The notes beneath the pieces are model-generated. The model did no database searches and was not told where the DNA came from. It was given only the letters and a program-made list of their open reading frames with translations. From an uncultured Candidatus Saccharibacteria bacterium (GTDB lineage Bacteria; Patescibacteria; Saccharimonadia; Saccharimonadales; UBA4665): DNA of 50,153 bases. How positions within the stretch are numbered: position 1 is the first letter of the stretch; each line of letters begins with the position of its first letter. This document shows, one piece after another, positions 40,974 to 49,368 of the stretch. The stretch lies in the NCBI GenBank assembly GCA_946482575.1, contig CAMLRZ010000006.1, forward strand, positions 1 to 50,153. Reading direction: 5' to 3'. A program made the translations under genes and the position numbers.

Positions 40974-42311
40974 TCAAGTATTGTGACGCAAATTGCGGTC
41001 TATTACGTGTAAAACATCTTTGATAGTCACAATTCCGCGCAAAGCTTTGGTTAGTCCATCAAGGGCCAGGGGCACAAAATTTTCCTTAAGGGCATGTGCT
41101 TGCAGGCTTGCAGCAGTAGTTTGCGGCGCGAGCAGGGCGTGTTGGAGTGTTTCGGAAAGCGGCATGACCTCTACAAGTGCAACGCGGCCGTTATAGCCGG
41201 TGTGATTGCAGTGTTGGCATCCTTCACGACGAGGGCGCCACAAGTGCGTGATTTTGGCTGTCGTGCTGTTAGGGCGTTCGTCGTTGCCCATGCCCAATTC
41301 GATGGCCTGTTTTTCAAGCTGGTTGATAGGGCGGAAGGCGCTGGCAGAATTAATGCCAAAGACGCGTTCCAGCAGCTCCAATTGCTCTGCGGTAAGCTCA
41401 TAGCGTTCGCGACAGTGTTCGCACAAATGACGCACCAGGCGCTGGGAAATAACGGTACGAATAGTGCTTGCCAACAGATATGATTCGATGCCCATAGACC
41501 GCAAGTGGAGCAGGGCACTGGCGGCGGAATCACTGTGCAAGCCGGCGACCACCAAGTGGCCACTAAGTGCAGTTTGAACAGCCAGTTCAGCAGTTGCCTT
41601 GTCGGGTACATTTCCTACGAGCAAAACGTTCGGATCTTGATGCAGCGCAGCCTGTAGGCCAGTAAACATAGTGAGCCCGGCACGCGGATTGATGGCAGTT
41701 TGACTGGCGTGCGGGATGCGATATTCTACTACCTCCTCCACTGTTGCAATATTCAGGGTAGGGTTGTTGAGCGCGGCGAGCATACTGGCGGCAGTAGTAG
41801 GGCGACCGTGATGCTTTGGAGCAGCAACGACGATCATGCCGTGACTGCGGGCCAGCGTAGCCTGTAAACTGGTGAGGCTCGAGCCCCAAAAACCCAGGTG
41901 CTCTAGCTTGTGCGGCTCGCGGATCTGCGGAGCCAGATGTAGCACGGCTTTTTCGCCACCAAGTACCGGCATAATTGCCACTTTTACGGTATAGCTGTGT
42001 TCGTCTACGACTACGGTAAATTGTCCGTTTTGCGGCGTGTGGTCATTGGCCGGGTCCAGATGTGCCTGGCCTTTTAGATGTTGCATCAGAATAGGCAAAG
42101 CACCCAGGGGGATTTTGTGGCCACCCTTAAGCGCGCCATCTACGCGATAACGAACCTGCACGTACTGGTCTTGTGGCTCGATATGAATATCGCTCGCTTG
42201 CCAAACAACGCCATGCTCTAACAACAGCTGGATTGTTTGCTCAACTTGCTCGGGTGTAAACTTCTCGGCACTTCCCAAAAGCCGCTCAATAAACGAATTC
42301 TTCCCATCCAT
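40974..42311 (-). CDS. PilB/GspE-like ATPase with degenerate nucleotide site
   Basis: A 445-aa relative of the type IV pilus and type II secretion assembly ATPases. Conserved parts are ASDIHIEPQ, YRVDGAL, LHSDSAASALLHLRSMGIE (His box) and the four-Cys zinc site (CEHC...CQHC). However, the Walker A position, normally GPTGSGKTTT, reads APKHHGRPTT (about residues 164-173), and the Walker B/GEIRD position reads LLVGNVPD (about 228-235). The Asp box is also altered (VEEVVEY). It therefore looks unable to hydrolyse ATP. I chose ATG 42311; -10 TATAAT is 8 nt upstream, too close for the ATG at 42317. Confidence 0.85.
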   Translation of the reverse strand: MDGKNSFIERLLGSAEKFTPEQVEQTIQLLLEHGVVWQASDIHIEPQDQYVQVRYRVDGALKGGHKIPLGALPILMQHLKGQAHLDPANDHTPQNGQFTVVVDEHSYTVKVAIMPVLGGEKAVLHLAPQIREPHKLEHLGFWGSSLTSLQATLARSHGMIVVAAPKHHGRPTTAASMLAALNNPTLNIATVEEVVEYRIPHASQTAINPRAGLTMFTGLQAALHQDPNVLLVGNVPDKATAELAVQTALSGHLVVAGLHSDSAASALLHLRSMGIESYLLASTIRTVISQRLVRHLCEHCRERYELTAEQLELLERVFGINSASAFRPINQLEKQAIELGMGNDERPNSTTAKITHLWRPRREGCQHCNHTGYNGRVALVEVMPLSETLQHALLAPQTTAASLQAHALKENFVPLALDGLTKALRGIVTIKDVLHVIDRNLRHNT

Positions 42312-42319
42312 TTGCATCT

Positions 42320-42325
42320 ATTATA
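42320..42325 (-). promoter_or_regulatory. -10 box TATAAT of the PilB-like gene
   Basis: It ends 8 nt before the ATG at 42311. Confidence 0.5.
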
Positions 42326-42443
42326 TATAGAACTTATGCTTGCCGCCACTCTTTTTCTGAAGATTTGTTGCAAGTTGCACGATTGTTAGCTATATTACCG
42401 GCCAGCAGATGCGAGAAAGGGCGATAGCCAGACGCTTTTCTGG

Positions 42444-42449
42444 TATAAT
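42444..42449 (+). promoter_or_regulatory. extended -10 TGGTATAAT of recA
   Basis: It lies 50 nt before the ATG, leaving a leader with a CGGAGG ribosome binding site. I see no obvious LexA box. Confidence 0.55.
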
Positions 42450-42499
42450 AATAGTAAATCAGCAAGACCGGTGGGGTAACAATTCGGAGGGTATTACGA

Positions 42500-43546
42500 A
42501 TGGCAGATAAAAAAGATTCTAAAAAGACGGCGACCGCGGCAAACGCGGAGCTCGCTTCGCAAACTGATGGTAAATCCAAAGCACTTGGCCTGGCGTTAGA
42601 AACCATCGAAAAACAGTTTGGTAAAGGTGCCATTATGAAGTTGGGCGCTGCTCAGCAGCAAAAAGTTGAGTGCTACCCAACGGGCAGTATTTCGCTCGAC
42701 TTGGCGTTGGGCGGCGGTATTCCCCGTGGTCGTGTTATTGAAATTTATGGTCCGGAAAGCTCTGGTAAGACCACGCTGACCTTGCACGCTATTGCCGAGG
42801 TGCAGAAACGTGGCGGTACAGCGGCATTTATTGACGCCGAGCACGCCCTTGACCCTACATATGCCAAGCGTATTGGTGTAGATGTGGATAACTTGCTACT
42901 CAGCCAGCCAGACAATGGTGAACAAGCATTGGAGATTGCCGAAACATTGGTACGTTCCAACGCTGTTGACTTAATTGTAGTCGACTCTGTTGCTGCCTTG
43001 GTGCCTCGCGCCGAAATTGAAGGTGACATGGGCGATAGTTTGCCCGGTTTGCAAGCTCGTTTGATGAGCCAGGCCTTGCGTAAGCTGACCGGTGTTATTA
43101 ACAAATCTAAAGCAACCGTGATCTTTATTAACCAGATTCGTATGAAGATTGGTGTGATGTTCGGCAACCCAGAAACCACCACTGGTGGTAATGCCCTGAA
43201 GTTTTACGCATCAGTGCGTATGGACATTCGCCGCACCTCGCAAATTAAACAAGCGGACGCAGTTATTGGTAATCGCACCCGCGTGAAGGTGGTCAAAAAC
43301 AAGATCGCGCCGCCATTCCGTGAGGCAGAATTCGACATTATGTACAACGAGGGTATTTCTAGAGCTGGCGATGTCCTAGACATGGCCGTGGCCCGCAATA
43401 TTGTGGACAAGGCGGGCGCTTGGTTTGCGTATAACGACCAAAAGATCGGCCAAGGCCGCGAAGCCGCCAAGCAGCATCTGCAAGCCAACCCCGAAGTAAT
43501 GGAAGAAATCGCCGCAAAAGTTAAGGAAGCAGCGAGCGCAGAGTAG
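42500..43546 (+). CDS. recA: recombinase RecA
   Basis: A 348-aa RecA that forms the strand-exchange filament on single-stranded DNA. Walker A is GPESSGKTT, Walker B is [12 protein letters not shown], loop L1 is [17 protein letters not shown] in part, and the [20 protein letters not shown] segment is loop L2. The length matches the family. The N-terminus is Ala/Lys-rich before AIEKQFG-type residues ([15 protein letters not shown]). recX lies 0.5 kb downstream. Confidence 0.98.
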   Translation: MADKKDSKKTATAANAELASQTDGKSKALGLALETIEKQFGKGAIMKLGAAQQQKVECYPTGSISLDLALGGGIPRGRVIEIYGPESSGKTTLTLHAIAEVQKRGGTAAFIDAEHALDPTYAKRIGVDVDNLLLSQPDNGEQALEIAETLVRSNAVDLIVVDSVAALVPRAEIEGDMGDSLPGLQARLMSQALRKLTGVINKSKATVIFINQIRMKIGVMFGNPETTTGGNALKFYASVRMDIRRTSQIKQADAVIGNRTRVKVVKNKIAPPFREAEFDIMYNEGISRAGDVLDMAVARNIVDKAGAWFAYNDQKIGQGREAAKQHLQANPEVMEEIAAKVKEAASAE

Positions 43547-43553
43547 GCAAGGT

Positions 43554-44018
43554 GTGACCGCAACAAACCATGTATTAACAGGGGCGGTTATAGGAACGGT
43601 GGTGGGATCGCCGGCGCTGGCGGTTCCGCTGGCGTTTGCTTCGCACTTTGTTTTGGATGCTCTGCCTCATTTTGGCATTCATGAAGATGACACGCTAAAA
43701 CGGAACGGCCATTGGCTGTTCCGTTCGGTTGTCATAACCGACACGATGCTAACAATTGCTACGCTCGTTTTAGTTCCAGTAGCGGTGCACACCGCGGTGA
43801 ATGCCTGGGCGGTGCTGGCAGCTATGTTCGCGGCCTTAATCCCTGACTTATTGTGGATACCCCACTTTATTCATGAGGTTCGCCACAAAGTAGCTCGAAC
43901 CAAAACGCGATTTATGGTGTGGCATCAACATATTCAATGGAGCGAAACTCCCTGGGGCTTGCTGGTGGAATTGTTGTGGGCAGCGTGTGCAATAACGGCT
44001 ATAGTTCTTGCGACATGA
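43554..44018 (+). CDS. small membrane protein, DUF457/YdjM-like
   Basis: A 154-aa protein with three to four hydrophobic segments. The opening TNHVLTGAVIGTVVG and FASHFVLDALPHFG, with conserved His and Asp residues, resemble the membrane-bound metal-dependent hydrolases of the YdjM/DUF457 type. The start is GTG 43554, 7 bp after recA. The stop overlaps the recX ATG (ATGA), so the three genes form one unit. The activity is unproven. Confidence 0.6.
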   Translation: MTATNHVLTGAVIGTVVGSPALAVPLAFASHFVLDALPHFGIHEDDTLKRNGHWLFRSVVITDTMLTIATLVLVPVAVHTAVNAWAVLAAMFAALIPDLLWIPHFIHEVRHKVARTKTRFMVWHQHIQWSETPWGLLVELLWAACAITAIVLAT

Positions 44019-44632
44019 AGATTACCCAGATTAAGCAACAGGTTAAACGACCGGATCGTTACTCAATTTATGTAGATGGCAAATTTGCATTTGGGCTGAG
44101 CGAAGCAGGTCTGTTGGGGAGTGGCTTGGCTAGTGGGCAGGAGATTTCCCAGGAGCAGTTTGCCGCGCTCAAGTCTGATGCTGCGACCGATAAAGCCTAC
44201 GGCAATGCCTTGCGGTATGTGGTTATGCGCCCGCGGAGCGTGTGGGAAATGCAGCAGTATTTTATGCGCAAAAAAGTGGATGAACCGGTGGCCAAAGAGA
44301 TTATTGAACGCTTAATGGCGCTTGACTTGCTAGACGACCGCAAGTTTGCCGAAGCATGGGTTGCAAATCGTCGATTGTTAAAGCCAACCAGCCGACGCAA
44401 ACTTCAGCTAGAATTGCGTCAAAAACATGTATCCTCGTCGATTACTGATGCAGTGCTTGCCCAAGACGCTGAAGATTCCAACGAAGCTCCGGACCGCACG
44501 GCACTGGCTGAGATTGTGGCCAAAAAGCGAGCGCGGTATCCGGATGAAACTAAATTTATGCAATATTTGGCTCGTCAGGGGTTTGGCTATGACGACATTA
44601 AGCGAGCGCTACAAGATCCCGAAGAAATCTAG
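44015..44632 (+). CDS. recX: regulatory protein RecX
   Basis: A 205-aa RecX, which binds the RecA filament and limits its activity. The N-terminal strand region (YSIYVDGKFAFGLSEAGLL) and three-helix repeats with RPRSVWEMQQYFMRKKV, LDDRKFAEAWVANR and LARQGFGYDDIKRAL are typical. I chose ATG 44015 (MKITQIK), whose ATGA overlaps the upstream stop; a longer frame runs back into the neighbouring gene. It converges on the next gene through CTAG. Confidence 0.88.
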   Translation: MKITQIKQQVKRPDRYSIYVDGKFAFGLSEAGLLGSGLASGQEISQEQFAALKSDAATDKAYGNALRYVVMRPRSVWEMQQYFMRKKVDEPVAKEIIERLMALDLLDDRKFAEAWVANRRLLKPTSRRKLQLELRQKHVSSSITDAVLAQDAEDSNEAPDRTALAEIVAKKRARYPDETKFMQYLARQGFGYDDIKRALQDPEEI

Positions 44633-45153
44633 GCAACAGCGCGGGCGCCTGCCGGGACTTTTTCGAGCAAGTCTTGAATGATAATTTTCTTATCGGTGAT
44701 TTCAACAATTTGCGTGCGATCTACACCCAAATTACCGCCACTAAAGTTCTTGTATAGCGGTCGCGAGACGTATAGTTTTTGAATATACATGCCGCTTAAC
44801 TCTACCGAGTAATCCTCGACCTTGCCAATGCGTGCGTGCCGAGTGGTGGTTACCTGCTTGCCGATAACTTCAAAACGAGCGGCAAGTACATCGTGCAGAC
44901 GAACAAGCTCCGATGGATCCGTAAGCACATCGGAGTCATTAACCACGATCCCCTGCGGGATGATGTCACGAATATCCTGATTAATGAGAATGATTTCGCC
45001 ATGTTTGCCCTTGTGGTATGGGTCCTGGCAGTAAAAACCCTCAATTTTTAGATTGTTTGGGTTAATGACGGGCGCTAAAGCTACCGCTACCTGCGTGCCA
45101 GTGCGCAAGCTCATGACTGGCAAATTTGTGAGAGCACTACTAAGTTGGAGCAT
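44629..45153 (-). CDS. PRC-barrel domain protein
   Basis: A 174-aa protein built of two PRC-barrel-like halves: LPVMSLRTGTQVAVALAPVINPNN piecewise and FEVIGKQVTTTRHARIGKVEDYSVE. PRC-barrels occur in photosynthetic reaction centres and RimM and serve as protein-binding beta barrels. No membrane segment. -10 TATACT (45163-45168) ends 9 nt before the ATG. Role unknown. Confidence 0.78.
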   Translation of the reverse strand: MLQLSSALTNLPVMSLRTGTQVAVALAPVINPNNLKIEGFYCQDPYHKGKHGEIILINQDIRDIIPQGIVVNDSDVLTDPSELVRLHDVLAARFEVIGKQVTTTRHARIGKVEDYSVELSGMYIQKLYVSRPLYKNFSGGNLGVDRTQIVEITDKKIIIQDLLEKVPAGARAVA

Positions 45154-45272
45154 ACTATTGCAAGTATACCGCTCTTTGCAGAACAGGGCAAAAGCCTTGT
45201 GGTTATGCTGACTGTTGTAAAATTATTTTGACTATTTTTGCGCAAAGACTTGCATTGCGAGGCAGTGATTCC

Positions 45273-45278
45273 TACAAT
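45273..45278 (+). promoter_or_regulatory. -10 box TACAAT of the lamin-tail protein gene
   Basis: It ends 9 nt before the ATG at 45288. This supports that start over an in-frame ATG 60 nt upstream. Confidence 0.5.
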
Positions 45279-45287
45279 CGCGCTGTC

Positions 45288-46847
45288 ATGAAAAAATCTA
45301 TATACATGTGCATCCGACTCCTAAGCGTTTTAGTGGCTGCGACCCTGGCCATGCCAGCTTCGGCACTGGCGGTGGCGGGCAATGTGGCCGTAACACCACC
45401 AGTTTTAATTACCGAAATGCAGCCTGGCACCGAAGCGAGTGGCTCGCAAGAATTTATAGAATTGTATAATCAATCAACCGAGCCGATAGACTTGACCGCC
45501 GAACAGTGGCGCCTGCAGCTTGCCTCGTCGAAAGCCACAACGTGGGACGGCGCAAAGAACATAGCCCTGAATGGAACCTTCTACCCCGGAACATATCTAC
45601 TGGTGTCGAGTAATTATGTGGCCGCCGGCGATACACAGAGTTATTTGCAGCAGTACGCCAGCGCCCAGTTTAGTGCTGGATTAACAGCAAGCTCCGGCCA
45701 TATAAGACTGGTTCGCACCCTTGATAACGCAACTACTGAGGTTGATCGGCTGGAATGGAGCACACAAGCGAACGGATCATATGCTAGCGAGGGTATTGGG
45801 GGTGCAAGTACCTTTACGTTGGCATCTGCGGTGAGCGTTGGGTCGAGCATCAAGCGTACACTGAATGCTAACCAAATATTTATGGCTGACACAGATGTAA
45901 TGAAAAACTTTGCCATTTCCGTATGCCCAAGCCCGACAGCTAATAACGCTCCGCCGACTACGCCGTTGCCGGTAACTGCTACAGCTCCACTTCCCACCGC
46001 CGTGGATGTCACGAACCCGTTATGCGAGACGCCTACTGGCAATGGAGGGTCCGACGGCGAGCTACCGTCATCTGGTACCGAGCCGCCAGCCGTACTGCTA
46101 CCAAGCGAAACATCCACCCCCAGCAACACAGCAACCCCGTCAATCCCGGCGGCCGACATTGGCCTGAACGCCCCACAAATTACAGAGTTGCTGCCAAACC
46201 CTGGCTCGCCTCGAACAGATGCTACTGATGAATTTGTTGAGCTGTACAACCCTAACGCTGTTCCGTTCGATTTATCGGGATTTATACTGGAAGCAGGGCT
46301 AACAGGGAATAAGCACTATACATTTCCTGCGGGAACTACCATTCCTGCGCGTACATTCGTAGCCTATTTTTCGGAAACCACTAAACTTAGCCTTTCCAAC
46401 ACGAGCGGTAAGGTGGTATTACTGGATCCACTGCAGCGGGTTATTTCGCAAAGCGACACCTATGCTACTGCCAAAGATGATGTGGCCTGGGCGCGAGCAA
46501 ATGGCGCGTGGTACTGGACAACGCAGCCTACACCAAACGCCTCGAATGTAATTAAGCAGCCTGCCACAAAGTCCAAAAAAGCAACAGCCTCCACAGCGAG
46601 TAAAAAAGCCTCATCTACCGCCAAAACATCTACCACTCAAAAAGCTACCACGCCAGATACTGCACAGCTAGCATCGACAACCGCGCAAGACACGCCGCTT
46701 CATCCGCTAACGCTTGCAGTAGTAGGAGCATTCGCGCTACTATACGGGGCATATGAGTACCGTCATGACATGGCAAACAAGTTCTACCAGCTCCGAAGAT
46801 ACCGAGAAGCTCGCAGAGAAGCTCGGCGCCAGCTTAAAGGGCGGTGA
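45288..46847 (+). CDS. secreted surface protein with two lamin-tail domains
   Basis: A 519-aa exported protein. It has a signal peptide (residues about 1-30, ending ASALAV), lamin-tail domain 1 (about 38-180: LITEMQPG, EFIELYNQS), a Ser/Thr/Pro linker, lamin-tail domain 2 (about 295-430: ITELLPNPG, EFVELYNPN), a Lys/Ser/Thr-rich stretch, one membrane segment (about 478-495) and a short Arg-rich cytoplasmic tail. It probably stands on the cell surface by its C-terminal anchor. The last 95 nt overlap tsaE in another frame. Confidence 0.85.
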   Translation: MKKSIYMCIRLLSVLVAATLAMPASALAVAGNVAVTPPVLITEMQPGTEASGSQEFIELYNQSTEPIDLTAEQWRLQLASSKATTWDGAKNIALNGTFYPGTYLLVSSNYVAAGDTQSYLQQYASAQFSAGLTASSGHIRLVRTLDNATTEVDRLEWSTQANGSYASEGIGGASTFTLASAVSVGSSIKRTLNANQIFMADTDVMKNFAISVCPSPTANNAPPTTPLPVTATAPLPTAVDVTNPLCETPTGNGGSDGELPSSGTEPPAVLLPSETSTPSNTATPSIPAADIGLNAPQITELLPNPGSPRTDATDEFVELYNPNAVPFDLSGFILEAGLTGNKHYTFPAGTTIPARTFVAYFSETTKLSLSNTSGKVVLLDPLQRVISQSDTYATAKDDVAWARANGAWYWTTQPTPNASNVIKQPATKSKKATASTASKKASSTAKTSTTQKATTPDTAQLASTTAQDTPLHPLTLAVVGAFALLYGAYEYRHDMANKFYQLRRYREARREARRQLKGR

Positions 46848-47220
46848 AGTTATTGAGCTAATTAGTGACCTTGGCGGCGGTAAGACTACGTTTGTGCGCG
46901 GATTAGCGCGTGGCGCTGGCAGCACCGATCGTGTGGCAAGTCCTACGTTTACGATCAGCCGTGTGTACGAGGCAGGCAGCAAGGAGATCCACCACTTTGA
47001 CTTTTATCGCTTAGGTGAAGCCGGCTTAATTGGTGAAGAGCTGTCAGAAGTACTGGGCGACCCCCATATTATTACGGTGGTTGAATGGGCAGATATTGTG
47101 CAGGATGTGCTGCCAGCACAACGTTTAACCATTACTATCGCCAAAACACCTACCGATGGCCGGGACCTAACCTTCCGCGCACCGTTGGCGCTTGATTATC
47201 TTATGAAAGCAGTGCAGTAA
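46753..47220 (+). CDS. tsaE: tRNA threonylcarbamoyladenosine biosynthesis ATPase TsaE
   Basis: A 155-aa P-loop protein that works with TsaB and TsaD to make t6A37 in tRNAs reading ANN codons. Walker A is SDLGGGKTTF (family GDLGAGKT), followed by VASPTFTISRVY and the HHFDFYRLGE block. The ATG lies 95 nt inside the lamin-tail gene; a second ATG at 46765 would still overlap by 83 nt, and the distance from start to Walker A fits the family. A TATACG box ends 6 nt before it. The stop overlaps tsaB (TAATG). Confidence 0.9.
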   Translation: MSTVMTWQTSSTSSEDTEKLAEKLGASLKGGEVIELISDLGGGKTTFVRGLARGAGSTDRVASPTFTISRVYEAGSKEIHHFDFYRLGEAGLIGEELSEVLGDPHIITVVEWADIVQDVLPAQRLTITIAKTPTDGRDLTFRAPLALDYLMKAVQ

Positions 47221-47612
47221 TGATTGTCCTTGTAATTAAAACAGATAACCCACAAGCCGAAATCGGCGTATTTGATAACCAGACCAAGCTGGCCTATAAA
47301 ACGTGGGAAGCTCACAAGCGGCTTGCCGAAACAATCCATCAGACTATTGATGAAGTGCTTGCAGAGGCCGGCAAAAAGCTAGAAGACCTACAGGGTGTTG
47401 TAGTGTACGAAGGTCCAGGCAGTTTTACGGGTCTCCGCATCGGCATAACAGTGGCAAACACTATTGCTTATAGCCTGCACATTCCTATTGTAGCGAGCAA
47501 AGAAGAGCGCTGGATCGAAACCGGTATCAATCGCTTGCACGCGGGCGAGCAAGATGAAGTCGCCTTACCGTTTTATGGCCGCGACGCGCATATCACCACA
47601 CAACGCAAATAG
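47220..47612 (+). CDS. tsaB: TsaB-like t6A biosynthesis protein (short form)
   Basis: A 130-aa protein of the TsaB (YeaZ) family, the partner that stimulates TsaD in t6A synthesis. It has the N-terminal ASKHA strand (IVLVIKTDN), the EGPGSFTGLRIGITVAN motif near residue 63, and little after it. TsaB is usually about 220-230 aa, so the second half is missing or reduced to about 40 residues. It is translationally coupled to tsaE. tsaD is not in this window. Confidence 0.85.
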   Translation: MIVLVIKTDNPQAEIGVFDNQTKLAYKTWEAHKRLAETIHQTIDEVLAEAGKKLEDLQGVVVYEGPGSFTGLRIGITVANTIAYSLHIPIVASKEERWIETGINRLHAGEQDEVALPFYGRDAHITTQRK

Positions 47613-47647
47613 ACCTCCTGCTAATATTCAGCTTTTTATACTTTTTG

Positions 47648-47677
47648 TTGACCACCTAAACAAAAGCGGCGTATAGT
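47648..47677 (+). promoter_or_regulatory. promoter TTGACC-N18-TATAGT of rny
   Basis: It gives a leader of about 170 nt before the RNase Y gene. The rest of 47613-47852 holds no gene. Confidence 0.55.
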
Positions 47678-47683
47678 AAAAGT

Positions 47684-47852
47684 GGATTAGTCTTATTTTC
47701 GACAACAAAATAATCCATCTTAATTGATACAAACTACTAAAACTCAGATTCGACCATCAGTAGAACCGATGATATCCCAGGAAGGCTAGTGACGTGAAAG
47801 CGATTGCCAGACGGATGCGGCGGCGCTACTGCTCGAAAAGAAAGGACATACC
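47684..47852 (+). promoter_or_regulatory. long structured leader of rny
   Basis: A leader of about 170 nt with a hairpin at about 47683-47717 (GGATTA...TAATCC with TTTT/AAAA inside), and a GC-rich stretch before AAAGGA and the ATG. It is the longest leader in a window where most leaders are nearly absent. It matches no riboswitch I can recall. Confidence 0.35.
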
Positions 47853-49367
47853 ATGGACCCAATTACCATAGTGCTTGCTGTGGCTGGGATTGCTGCTGGT
47901 TTTGGCGCAAACACGGTACTTACAAAACAACGTTTAGGATCTGCGCAGGACCAGGCTCAAAAAGAGCTCAGTAAGGCAAAGCGCGAGTCCTCCAAGATTG
48001 TGCAAGACGCACGTGACGAAGCGGCGCGTATTTCTGATGCGACCCGCAAAGAGGAAAAATCGCGACGCAATGAGCTGAAAGACCTGGAGCAGCGTTTAGT
48101 AAACCGTGAAGAAACGCTTGATAAAAAGCTGGATGAGTTAGACAAGCGCACCGAGAAATTGCGCAAAGGCGAATCCGAAGTTGAGCAACTGAAAGATGAA
48201 ATTCGCGACATCCGTAAGAAGCAGCAAGACAAGTTGGAAAAGATCGCCCAGTTAACCCGTCAGGATGCTGCCCAAAAGCTCATGAAAATGACCGAGCGCG
48301 ACATCCGCAACGACTTAACTGGTTTGATCAGTAAAATGCAAAACGAAGCACAAGACGAGGCCGAAGAAAAAGCCTCGCTTATTATTGTGACAGCCATGGA
48401 GCGCATGGCCAGCGAAGTAACCGCTGAGCGTACCGTAACCAGCGTCAAACTGGAAGACGACGAGATGAAGGGTCGCATTATCGGTAAGGAAGGCCGCAAC
48501 ATTCAGGCGCTGCAGCGCGCTACTGGTGTGGACATTATGGTTGACGACACGCCTGGCTACGTGGTGCTGAGTTCCTTTGACCCAGTGCGCCGCGAAGTTG
48601 CTCGCCAAACGCTTGAAATGCTCATGAAAGATGGCCGTATTCACCCAGGCCGCATTGAAGAAGTGGTTGAAAAAGCCCAAAAGAATGTAGAAAAAGAAGT
48701 TGTTCGCGCCGGTGAAGATGCCGCTCGTGAAGTTGGCGTGATTGGCATTCCAAAAGAAATTCTACATCTGTTGGGCGAACTAAAATTCCGCACCAGCTAT
48801 GGTCAGAACGTGCTGAAGCACAGCACCGAGATGGCACACATCGCCGGTATGATCGCTGAAGAGCTTGGAGCTAACATTAAGACTGCAAAATATGCCGCAT
48901 TAGTGCATGACTTAGGCAAAGCACTGACGCATAAAATGGAAGGCAAGCACCACCACATTTCTGGCGAAATGTTGCGTAAATACGGTGCGCCCGAAGCAGT
49001 TGCAGTGGCTGCCGAGCAACATCACGATGACGTAGAAGCTACTACGGTTGAATCATTAATTATTCGCGTCGTGGATGCTATTAGTGCAGCTCGTCCTGGA
49101 GCTAGGAACATTAGTGCCGAAAACTTTGTGGAGCGCATGAAGGAATTAGAAAATGTGGCCACCGGTTTTGAGGGCATCGAAAAAGCCTACGCCATTTCGG
49201 CCGGGCGTGAAGTGCGCGTGTTTGTAAAACCACAAAATGTAGACGATCTGGCTGCCATTCGCTTGGCTCGAGACATCGCCACTAAAATTGAATCAACCAT
49301 GCAGTACCCGGGTACCATTAAGGTTAATGTAATCCGCGAAACGCGTGCGGTTGAATTCGCCAAGTAG
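47853..49367 (+). CDS. rny: ribonuclease Y
   Basis: A 504-aa membrane-anchored endoribonuclease that starts mRNA decay. It has an N-terminal membrane segment (about residues 3-22), a long charged coiled coil (about 25-190), a KH domain with GRIIGKEGRNIQALQ, and an HD domain with VHDLGKAL and HHISGE/EQHHDD metal ligands. AAAGGA precedes the ATG. Confidence 0.96.
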   Translation: MDPITIVLAVAGIAAGFGANTVLTKQRLGSAQDQAQKELSKAKRESSKIVQDARDEAARISDATRKEEKSRRNELKDLEQRLVNREETLDKKLDELDKRTEKLRKGESEVEQLKDEIRDIRKKQQDKLEKIAQLTRQDAAQKLMKMTERDIRNDLTGLISKMQNEAQDEAEEKASLIIVTAMERMASEVTAERTVTSVKLEDDEMKGRIIGKEGRNIQALQRATGVDIMVDDTPGYVVLSSFDPVRREVARQTLEMLMKDGRIHPGRIEEVVEKAQKNVEKEVVRAGEDAAREVGVIGIPKEILHLLGELKFRTSYGQNVLKHSTEMAHIAGMIAEELGANIKTAKYAALVHDLGKALTHKMEGKHHHISGEMLRKYGAPEAVAVAAEQHHDDVEATTVESLIIRVVDAISAARPGARNISAENFVERMKELENVATGFEGIEKAYAISAGREVRVFVKPQNVDDLAAIRLARDIATKIESTMQYPGTIKVNVIRETRAVEFAK

Positions 49368-49368
49368 C

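Noticed and set aside
43919..44014. Longer RecX start
   Set aside because: It lies wholly inside the preceding membrane-protein gene in another frame; the ATGA overlap at 44015 and the family start fit better.
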